From Lepidodermella squamata (Eukaryota; Gastrotricha), in the NCBI GenBank assembly GCA_047495785.1, contig JBLDXI010000150.1:1-22759 (forward strand): a stretch of DNA of 22,759 nt, given 5' to 3'. This document shows, piece by piece, positions 8,424 to 17,224 of this stretch. The notes under the pieces are model-generated. The model was given only the letters and a program-made list of their open reading frames with translations. It searched no databases and was not told the origin of the DNA. The first letter of the stretch is position 1. Every line of letters starts with the position of its first letter. The translations under genes were made by a program, and so were the position numbers.

Positions 8424-9878
8424 TCAAGCTCGATATAGCGTTCTATTCATAGCATTAACAGCCGCGGCAAGCCCGGCAAACACTTCTTTCCCACTTGGCT
8501 CAATATCGGACTCAGTGGCTCTGAAGCCTCCATTAGAACCGGCTCGAAGTTCCAAGGTATAGACGTATTTCGCCCCAGTCGCCTTTTTCGTCCAATCGTC
8601 AGAGCCGCCAGACGCTGGGCCGTAGATATCCATCGTATTTCCGCACTGCCAAGGTCTGTTGTTAACGGCGGACAGGGCCTTCGTTCCAATATTAGCGACT
8701 CGCAACATCTCGTTGTAGTCAGGGCCGTAACGTTGGTCTTCAGGGCCAGCTCCAAAGGGTACGAACCAAGTTTCCGCGTACGTATGAATCGAAAAATACG
8801 CCAGTAAATTGGCTTTGTTAGCTAGGACAAAGTTAGACCAGCTACGACTTTCAGGCTCGGAAAATGCGCGCTTGCCCTGGTAGACCTCGCTAGAAGGGTT
8901 GGTACTCGCTCCAGATCCTGCAAAAATCGTCGATGAGAAAATTTGAAATTTAGATCATGAACAATTTACCGCCAAAGTCGAAATCGAAATTGCGGTTGAG
9001 ATCAACGCCAACGTAAAGCGGGGTTCTTGAATCTTTCGATCGATTTTTTCGCCACATTCTGTCCCGTGTCTGGCTGTAGGTATATCCGTCGGGATTTAAC
9101 ATGGGTAAAATGATCCAGTTGAAATTAGAGAGAAGTTCTTTCACGGATCTTTCATTGCTGGTTACCAACTAAATTTTGAAGACAATTTAGATCTAAAGTC
9201 GAAAAATTAGGTTGATTTCAAACCTTATTGATCATGTAGATAATCGTCGCTGGGGACAACCATTCCCTGGCATGTGCGCCCCCTTCAATAATTACCGTGG
9301 GTTGGCTCCAGTTGCCTATCTAGAATGAAAATATGGTTAATAAATTTTAATTTCTCCTTCGAGACATTACATACCTGGATGTATCGTAGATCTCTTTGTT
9401 CGAAGGATTTACCAACACTGCCGCATTTTGTTGAATTTCTGTAAGATTCGCAAATCGAATCTAGCCAAGCCACAATATTGCTGTAAGTAGGGAATTTCTT
9501 CACAACCAGTGAATTGAGATCAGTGGCTTTTATGGAAGCCCTCAAAAGCCTGGGCTCATCTGCATTTTCCTGCTTTTCATTATCAATCAGTGCTTGCAGG
9601 TCGTTGATCGTAATGTTGAAGGGAATTCGTGCTTGATTAGCTTGGCGAATGAAATCTTGAACTGAACCAGCTTTCACTCGAACATCGACCCCTCGACCAG
9701 GTCTACTTGGGGCGAGCCAGAAGTCAAAGTCATCTTTATCAACGAATTGCTCCAAAAAGCTGACTTGTTGCTGAGTTTTCGGTTCGAAATGGAACACCTT
9801 CTCGCCGGTGTAGTCGTAATAGGCCAAGCTTCCGACCACAAAGAAGCAGCAAAGGAGTAGGACATTTATATAGGGCAT
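8424..9878 (-). CDS. CP3 (left-arm copy): B-like M14A procarboxypeptidase
   Basis: Exons 9878-9375, 9319-9224, 9168-8970 and 8917-8424 join to 430 residues; the introns are 55, 55 and 52 bp with GT-AG ends. Signal peptide residues 1 to about 19, then an activation segment and catalytic domain. Zinc ligands His184, Glu187 and His311; Arg243, Asn258-Arg259 and catalytic Glu389 are present. The S1' residue is Asp373, as in B-type enzymes that remove C-terminal Lys or Arg. The Tyr that normally caps the active site (bovine 248) falls one residue early, Tyr365-Gly366-Pro367. Only the Phe-Gly-Gly intron is shared with CP1. It is the most divergent of the three paralogues. The left-arm copy is in the undisturbed tandem array with CP1 and CP2, and ends 158 bp upstream of the CP2 start. 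Confidence 0.9.
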
Positions 9879-9920
9879 TTTCCGGTAACGATATTCTAGA
9901 CTTATTTTTTCTGCAAAGGC

Positions 9921-9952
9921 AGTGATAAATACAAAAAACCGCTATATAAATA
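9921..9952 (-). promoter_or_regulatory. CP3 core promoter (left arm)
   Basis: On the minus strand TATTTATATAG at 9952-9942 is followed about 25 bp later by TCACTG, a fair arthropod-type initiator, and the ATG lies about 45 bp further on. TGATAA, a GATA-factor site, overlaps the initiator. Spacing is right for a TATA-driven promoter. Confidence 0.5.
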
Positions 9953-10611
9953 CGTTCAGGTCGAGCGCGTTAGAAGAAAAAACGCGCGGTTCCGTGTTAT
10001 GACGAAAAAAAGTATGAAGGATGAATAATGAGTGGGCTGTGGTAAATATCTAGCGTGTCAAGCACGAATTTACGTGGGTTCTTAACTGCGAAGAGCATGT
10101 GTGAGGGTAATCAGATATTGAGATTTTTGTCTTGTGAGCATAAATTATCCGAAAATAATTTCGGTCGACAGAGCCCTTATATGGCTAGTTTTTTTTAGTT
10201 ATAGTGCATTTTGTCTGCAGTTCGATGCTGTGTTTTACCATGCAGCGAGTACGAGCATGAGGTCAGTTACTCTGTTACCCTCACCCTTCCTGAAAATCGT
10301 GAAGTAGAAGGCGATATAGTTAGTTGCCAAGTAAGGGACCGGCAGTACTAGCGCATATTTTTAGAAATGACAGTAACGCTATATTAGTGTAGGTTACAAT
10401 TGCGGAGCGGTTGAATTCTAAATCCTAAATCACTATCTTCGGTTCAAGGGCTATAAAAATGCCATTAGCTGCTATCTTGTGTTCTCATCCATTCTTGAAC
10501 TCTTGGAGAGAAAAGAGAATTCGGTTTCTTTTTCTATCCTTCGTCAAGTATTCTGACGCTCTTCATAAATTCTGCGATCAAAGATGTGTAACGGGCAGCA
10601 AACAGGTGCCG
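9953..10611. other. Intergenic region between CP3 and the ankyrin gene (left arm)
   Basis: The stretch lies between the CP3 promoter and the 3' end of the ankyrin gene. A 72-codon frame beginning with ATG at 10459 shows no domain or signal and overlaps the ankyrin poly(A) signals, so I do not call it. No RNA gene or repeat was recognised. Confidence 0.4.
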
Positions 10612-10627
10612 TTTATTTATCTTTATT
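10612..10627 (-). promoter_or_regulatory. Poly(A) signals of the ankyrin gene (left arm)
   Basis: Two AATAAA on the minus strand (10612-10617 and 10622-10627), about 155 bp after the ankyrin stop codon. Confidence 0.5.
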
Positions 10628-10780
10628 CTCAAGGCGCAGCAAAATACCTAATTGAAAATGGGGCAATGAAACCTTGAAAAAACTGTTCATCAGACGTCGC
10701 CAATCGCCAAGGTCGAAAATGTATACTGCTAACTGCTAAGAACATATAATCCCAATAGACTCTCACATGAATCTACAGTT

Positions 10781-13700
10781 TCAAAAACAATGTTTCTGAA
10801 AATATCTATAATAATCAATGAAATCTGCCGACTCTGTAACGCGGGCGCTTGTTGTAAGAAGAAATAGTGCCGGTTTCGCTGTCACTGCTCCAGCCTTCCG
10901 CAGACTGTAAATTGCCGGCGGATAGTTGGAAATCAGTGCCAAATCTAGTGGAGTAAAGCCATCGTCATTTCTCGCGTTGATATCCGCACCAGCCTCTATC
11001 AACCCATCAATATTACTTGTGTACCAATCGGATTCTATCATGTGCAATAGAGAATTTCCGCGTTGATATTTTCGATTGACATCATAACCCTTCTGTACGA
11101 GGAATTTTGCGAAACCGTAATCCCGATTGGTGCTTGCAACAATAGTTAGGCAGGTGTTGTTGTCTTTGTTCTGCGAATTTACATTCATACCATGAATCTC
11201 GACAAGCCATTTGGCCAGTGAGAAACTCTCAAGAGGTCCACTCATACACGCCAGTAAAAATGCATTATTGCCTTCGTAGTCGACAGCCGTCAAATTCGAG
11301 CCTTCGTCCAGTAGTAATTCAACCATTGCATGGTTATATTGACGAGCTGCGGACAAAAGCGGAGTTAGCCCAGAGGAGTCGCGTTCTTCGAGGCCAATTT
11401 TAGCTTTCCTAATCAGGAATCTTGCAAGTTCGTCATCGCTTCTGTAAACAGCTAGATGCAAGAGAGTGCCATTCGGTTGCCATCCCGAATTAACCCTAAC
11501 TCGGCCATCAGCCCCTTTTGATAACAAGTATTCGAAAACTTGGAAGCGATCCGCTGATTTCAAGTGCATCACCGCGATTGCAAATGGGGGCAATCCATCC
11601 AAATATACAGAAGTGACCGAATTTTCAGCTTCCTCAACAGCGAATTTCACCATAGGTAGAGCTGGGGTCTCAGTGGTTCGACAAGCTTCTGAAAGCATAG
11701 AGTACAGTTCATTCGTAGCTCCCTTTGACATTAGGAATTTAACGATTTCTAGACTTTTAGAAGCAGCGTATGTAATTGCCGCCCTGTCGTTGTATACCAG
11801 GTCAACGTCTGCTCCATATTTTACGAGCAATTTGACAAGATCAACACGACCCATCTCAGCTGCGAGCATTAGGGCGGATTTTCTAGCCGAGGGATGAATC
11901 GCATTCGCATCGCCATCGTTTTCGAGTAGCACTTGAAGCATTTCCAGAGAAGGATTTTCTACGAACATTGCAGCGGAAACTGCTGGGACAGGTATTAGTT
12001 CGATTCGCCCCAAACAAAGAGCGTAATAATCGTCAGGAACCATAAGAGCGGCATCACCGCGCGCTTGATTGAGACGTATCATCTCACGTACAGCAGAGAT
12101 GTTACCATCTATAACGTAGTTCACAAATTTCTGAAAAAATATGAGAGAGAACAGATGTATAAAAACGTAGATATATTGGAAAGAGAACACCGCTAAATAT
12201 TACAGCCATATTTAGGAATAAGCTGGGGGTCAAAAATTAGGTGAGCTAATTGATGATTCATCGGTTGATTTCAGAAACAAATTCGTTATTTCATTGAAAG
12301 TAAGAGCCCAATATTACCCACTTTTCTAAAATCGTGAACTTTCTCATATGATTGAGTTATCAGTTATCACCTTGCAATTCAAACTGACTCACTACACTAC
12401 GTCACGGTAACAGATATCACATCTCTACCAGCATAATAAAGAAAACTCACAGCGTTGAGCCTATCCTGATTTTGATTCCGAACAGTGCTTTTAACATATT
12501 GTGTCGTTGTCAACTTCGGAGTTGTAGTTGATCTCGCCCCCGATATAATCTCAGTGACAAGCTGCTGTAGGCCAAAATCATCGTTGGGCGTTAACGATCG
12601 GTTAGTACTTGCGGTGAAATTAAGCAGTTTCACCGTAATTGCCGAAGACATTTCTGTTGTTGAATTATGACGATAGTTCGCAGTGGTTGCTCCTAACTCT
12701 TGGGCCGAAACTGCTCTCTGCAAATCGACCTTGCTGATTGGAACAGAGAGATCCAAAGCTGTTTCGCCTTGATAATTTGTCGCATTCACATCAGCCCCCA
12801 TGTCTAGTAAGGCCAGTACTACCCGCCTTCTATTACTTGAAGAAGCAGCTGACATTAGTGGCGTATAACCATAAGGTCCGGACTTGGCGTTGATAGCATA
12901 GCCTTTACTGACCAAATATTTCAGTATGTCGACGATAACCGTGTCGTCAACCTGAATGCCACCTCGCCACTGTAGGTGATAGTCACAAGGGGTTCCATAT
13001 TTAGTCGTCTTTGATTTGGCATCATTTCCGCCTATTTCAACGGCGAATTTTATGAAGGTTAAGATACCCAATTCAGTCTTATCGATCTGACAAGCCTGAA
13101 GCAGCATGTTACTGCCTTCATTATTTTTCGCCTGTTTATGAGCTCCTTGATCAACGAGGTACTGGAGTAAAGCTAGAGAATAGCCAGTTTTAGCTGCGAT
13201 GAGTAACGGCGTGTTGCCTTCGTTATCCCTCGCATGGACATCCATTTTGAACTGTTCGATCAGCAATTTCGCAATAGGGACAGGATCAGTCGATTGCACT
13301 CGGCTGAGAAGGTGAAGAGCGGTTAAACCGTTGGAATTCGTGTCATTCGGCGATTCAAACGGCAACAAGTAGTAGACTAATCTTAAATAATCAGGGGTTA
13401 CTTCGCCATCGAAAGCAGCCATCAAAGCTGTGTTGTTTCGGCTGTCTCGGACATCAGTCACTGCATTGTACTGTTCAACAAGGAGTCTCACCAGATCCAA
13501 CCGGCCGTTTCTTGCAGCCCAGAGGTATGCGCTCCTAACTTGAGCACTTCCATCCCTCGCTTCGACGGAGGCCCCTTTTAGTAGGAGAAACTCAACCATT
13601 TCGTAGCTTTGGTTAGTCCGCACTGCGCTGACAAGCGCTGAGGATTTCGAAGTTGAATTTGCGTTAACCAGACCTGAGTTGACCATTTGGCGAACGGTTG

Positions 13701-13861
13701 GCAGTTGTCCCGAGACTACGGCTTCGTTGAAGGCCTGAATTAAGACTTTCATTGTGCATTGTGAATATGGAACACAAATTTACGCTTTCATTGCCAACAT
13801 TTTTGAAACATGTGATGGGTGCGATGAAACAAGTTAAAAAACAAATGAATATCGACTTCAT
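10781..13861 (-). CDS. Ankyrin-repeat protein, probably secreted, three exons (left arm)
   Basis: Mirror copy of the gene at 17225-20305, where the reasoning is given. Exons in this copy would be 13861-13784 (signal peptide), 13734-12451 and 12130-10781, joined to 903 residues. If exon 1 is not used, ATG 13752 opens a 451-residue ankyrin protein ending at 12397, and the second domain would need its own start. The copy lies on the same strand as the receptor fragment upstream and the carboxypeptidases downstream. Confidence 0.6.
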
Positions 13862-14547
13862 AATGTTCTAAATTGATGACAATGGGAAAATAACGAATGC
13901 AGTGGTGATTGTGCCAAATGCAGGATATTTCGTTCTTTTCACCTAAATCGTGAAGCGATTACGGCTTGGGAAGATTTTTCGCTGAAAATGGCGATCCAGT
14001 CCTCATAACTTGACTGAAACACAACTATAAAAAATTCCGAATTAAGCTTCACTGTTTTTTACTTGACTGCTGTTTTCTTAAATTAAGTGAAGAATGTAAA
14101 AAACTTTCTTACAAGCTATTTTTCAGGCATTCCTAGAGCTTTAACTACGTAGATCACATCACGAAAACGTGTAGCATGACAAAGGTTGATATATGATATT
14201 ATGTGTTCATCAAAATAAAGCCTTTATTAGGCTATCGGAAAGCTAATCTGAATCCTATAGAATCCCATGAGAATGATATACCTATTGGAAAGTGACAACT
14301 TGAGACCATGGTTTCATTTGAAAAAAATTCACAGGCTACTTTTTGTTTATTCTTGTAATTGTCGAAACTGCGCAATAATTCAAGAAGTGGGAATTCTCCA
14401 AATAAAAGAAAGTTTCCGAAACAATTTGATATAAAAAATCACTTGAGGTTGGGACAGTCAATTAACTACTGTTTTTACATCAAAAGAGAAAATCCCATCC
14501 CACCATTCACAAGTTAATGAAACAGACTCCGAACAGGTTCACAGCGC
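13862..14547. other. Intergenic region, ankyrin 5' flank and receptor 3' flank (left arm)
   Basis: About 690 bp of AT-rich DNA. It contains AATAAA on the minus strand at 14346-14351, about 200 bp after the receptor stop, and another at 14223-14228. No TATA box with good spacing is seen before the ankyrin start. No coding frame is supported. Confidence 0.4.
14346..14351 (-). promoter_or_regulatory. Poly(A) signal candidate for the receptor fragment (left arm)
   Basis: AATAAA on the minus strand about 200 bp past the receptor stop. A second one lies at 14223-14228. Either could end the transcript, or a further exon could lie before them. Confidence 0.4.
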
Positions 14548-15601
14548 TTACCGAATCCGCACCACTGTTAGAAAACGTACAGCGCTCGATAGTCTGAGGG
14601 CGATTGGTTCATTTTTTGCAGTCATAGCCAGCGCGACGAGCATCACGTTCATTGAAACAACGAGTAACGCCAACACCGAAACCAATATCACTAGCAAAGA
14701 GCTGCTGGACCCGACCAGAACACCGACCAGCACACCAGCAATTATAAAAATGACCAGAGTGTAGATGAACATGTAATCGTATTTCAACTCATTCATTATG
14801 GTGATCAGTCGCAGGTTTCTCGATCGTTTAGGTACAATCGTTTTGCCTAGGATTGATCGGGCCTTGAATGCTAGTAGAATTGCACGAATTAATGAGGCAA
14901 TCATGACAAATCCAGCAGCGGATACCAATCCAGTGGTCGTATTTGATGAAAGAATCGATTCAATGACCAGGCATTCCTGAACTTGGAAATTGAAGGCCAA
15001 GCTTCTATCTGTCTTGGAGTACTCTAAAGATGTGTTTCTCAAGACAGTCTCAATAGGGTGACTAAAAAGCGCTACTGCAAATAGTGTCACGGGAATTAAT
15101 ATTTGGCCGAGTAATAATGCCGCTGTGGTAAATTTCAACTTGACCACCCTTGGGTACCTTTTCACCCCTAAAATATTGTTATTGATTCTGTGAGAACTCG
15201 CCGCAATCAAGCTGGAGAATCCAAGGACAACGATAATTCCGATGGCAGAGCAATGCAACGCCACACCTTGACTTGAAATAGTATAAGGAATAGCAAAGAT
15301 TTGGCAGGCCAATACAAAGTCAGATATCAGGATTGTAGCCAACCAGTGATTGAGACGGCGCTTACGAGATGAGAAGAAGGCAACAATTGCTATACTGCCA
15401 ATTGCTGAACATCCGGAAACGTAGAAGACGATGCTGATACTAGGCGATATTAGAGGTTTTTCAATATTGACTAGAATAAGACGGTCCCTAGGAGCTTTCC
15501 CGTCATTGGTACGCCAAATGAACCTTGCGTGGTTGATTTGAGTTTTCTCGCCCTTTAAGTTTGATTTGTAGAAAGCAACTGGCTCCTGAACGCTCCTGTT
15601 G
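14548..15601 (-). CDS. GABA-B-like receptor, 5'-truncated at the palindrome centre
   Basis: The frame stays open from the edge of the right arm (15600) through the spacer to TAA at 14548-14550, about 350 residues. The spacer part ends in Phe-Ile-Trp-Arg-Thr-Asn-Asp-Gly-Lys-Ala-Pro-Arg-Asp-Arg, the GABA-B linker between flytrap domain and TM1, which proves that the minus strand of the spacer is genuine receptor sequence. Seven membrane segments follow. The TM3 cysteine (His-Cys-Ser), its partner in loop 2 (Gln-Glu-Cys) and the Asn-Glu-Leu-Lys-Tyr motif before TM6 are kept, so it is a more orthodox family member than the receptor at 3501-5897. The signal peptide and flytrap domain are absent because the repeat folds back at 15601; a TAA follows immediately beyond. 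The terminal TAA lies inside a consensus splice donor (CG|GTAAGC), so another exon may encode a tail. Confidence 0.8.
15485..15601. other. Unique 117-bp spacer at the palindrome centre
   Basis: The only sequence between the arms. On the minus strand it encodes 39 residues in frame with the receptor, ending in the GABA-B linker motif. On the plus strand the frame leading into the right-arm receptor has a TGA upstream and no ATG. The hexamer GCTCCT at 15592-15597 (and 15582-15587) can pair with AGGAGC at 15490-15495, almost in register with the arms (off by one), so the repeat junction shows short imperfect homology. Confidence 0.85.
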
Positions 15602-16538
15602 CCGTCTTATTCTAGTCAATATTGAAAAACCTCTAATATCGCCTAGTATCAGCATCGTCTTCTACGTTTCCGGATGTTCAGCAATTGGCAGTATAGCAAT
15701 TGTTGCCTTCTTCTCATCTCGTAAGCGCCGTCTCAATCACTGGTTGGCTACAATCCTGATATCTGACTTTGTATTGGCCTGCCAAATCTTTGCTATTCCT
15801 TATACTATTTCAAGTCAAGGTGTGGCGTTGCATTGCTCTGCCATCGGAATTATCGTTGTCCTTGGATTCTCCAGCTTGATTGCGGCGAGTTCTCACAGAA
15901 TCAATAACAATATTTTAGGGGTGAAAAGGTACCCAAGGGTGGTCAAGTTGAAATTTACCACAGCGGCATTATTACTCGGCCAAATATTAATTCCCGTGAC
16001 ACTATTTGCAGTAGCGCTTTTTAGTCACCCTATTGAGACTGTCTTGAGAAACACATCTTTAGAGTACTCCAAGACAGATAGAAGCTTGGCCTTCAATTTC
16101 CAAGTTCAGGAATGCCTGGTCATTGAATCGATTCTTTCATCAAATACGACCACTGGATTGGTATCCGCTGCTGGATTTGTCATGATTGCCTCATTAATTC
16201 GTGCAATTCTACTAGCATTCAAGGCCCGATCAATCCTAGGCAAAACGATTGTACCTAAACGATCGAGAAACCTGCGACTGATCACCATAATGAATGAGTT
16301 GAAATACGATTACATGTTCATCTACACTCTGGTCATTTTTATAATTGCTGGTGTGCTGGTCGGTGTTCTGGTCGGGTCCAGCAGCTCTTTGCTAGTGATA
16401 TTGGTTTCGGTGTTGGCGTTACTCGTTGTTTCAATGAACGTGATGCTCGTCGCGCTGGCTATGACTGCAAAAAATGAACCAATCGCCCTCAGACTATCGA
16501 GCGCTGTACGTTTTCTAACAGTGGTGCGGATTCGGTAA
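15602..16538 (+). pseudogene. Headless GABA-B-like receptor fragment (right arm)
   Basis: Copy of the seven-membrane part of the receptor at 14548-15601, identical from the Leu-Ile-Leu-Val linker onward. The upstream spacer, read in this direction, encodes unrelated residues with no ATG (the open frame starts with a TTG codon at 15561 after a TGA). It has therefore lost its signal peptide, ligand-binding domain and start codon, and is a pseudogene fragment if the palindrome is real. As in the other copy the TAA at 16536-16538 overlaps a splice donor (16534/16535). Confidence 0.75.
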
Positions 16539-17224
16539 GCGCTGTGAACCTGTTCGGAGTCTGTTTCATTAACTTGTGAATGGTGGGATGGGATTTTCTC
16601 TTTTGATGTAAAAACAGTAGTTAATTGACTGTCCCAACCTCAAGTGATTTTTTATATCAAATTGTTTCGGAAACTTTCTTTTATTTGGAGAATTCCCACT
16701 TCTTGAATTATTGCGCAGTTTCGACAATTACAAGAATAAACAAAAAGTAGCCTGTGAATTTTTTTCAAATGAAACCATGGTCTCAAGTTGTCACTTTCCA
16801 ATAGGTATATCATTCTCATGGGATTCTATAGGATTCAGATTAGCTTTCCGATAGCCTAATAAAGGCTTTATTTTGATGAACACATAATATCATATATCAA
16901 CCTTTGTCATGCTACACGTTTTCGTGATGTGATCTACGTAGTTAAAGCTCTAGGAATGCCTGAAAAATAGCTTGTAAGAAAGTTTTTTACATTCTTCACT
17001 TAATTTAAGAAAACAGCAGTCAAGTAAAAAACAGTGAAGCTTAATTCGGAATTTTTTATAGTTGTGTTTCAGTCAAGTTATGAGGACTGGATCGCCATTT
17101 TCAGCGAAAAATCTTCCCAAGCCGTAATCGCTTCACGATTTAGGTGAAAAGAACGAAATATCCTGCATTTGGCACAATCACCACTGCATTCGTTATTTTC
17201 CCATTGTCATCAATTTAGAACATT
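16539..17224. other. Intergenic region, receptor 3' flank and ankyrin 5' flank (right arm)
   Basis: Mirror of 13862-14547. AATAAA at 16735-16740 and 16858-16863 are poly(A) candidates for the receptor fragment. The ankyrin promoter must lie in the right half, but no TATA element stands out. Confidence 0.4.
16735..16740 (+). promoter_or_regulatory. Poly(A) signal candidate for the receptor fragment (right arm)
   Basis: AATAAA about 197 bp after the receptor stop; a second lies at 16858-16863. Confidence 0.4.

Larger units (their letters stand above)
8327..15484. repeat. Left arm of giant inverted repeat
   Basis: This 7158-bp arm is the reverse complement of 15602-22759. Mates always sum to 31086: CP3 ends (8424 and 22662), ankyrin ends (12397 and 18689) and receptor ends (14548 and 16538) all agree, so there is no net indel. 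Non-coding samples that I compared were identical. The inner edge is sharp: 15484 pairs with 15602 and the next bases disagree. The outer edge is only a lower bound because the window ends. Confidence 0.95.

Noticed and set aside
10459-10677. 72-codon frame (mirror 20409-20627)
   Set aside because: It begins with ATG but has no recognisable domain, and it overlaps the poly(A) signals of the ankyrin gene on the other strand; chance is sufficient.
15561-16538. 325-codon frame starting at TTG with fifteen residues ahead of the receptor
   Set aside because: The first residues come from the antisense side of the spacer, there is no ATG, and TGA lies just upstream. It is a chimeric frame created by the fold-back, not a real N-terminus.
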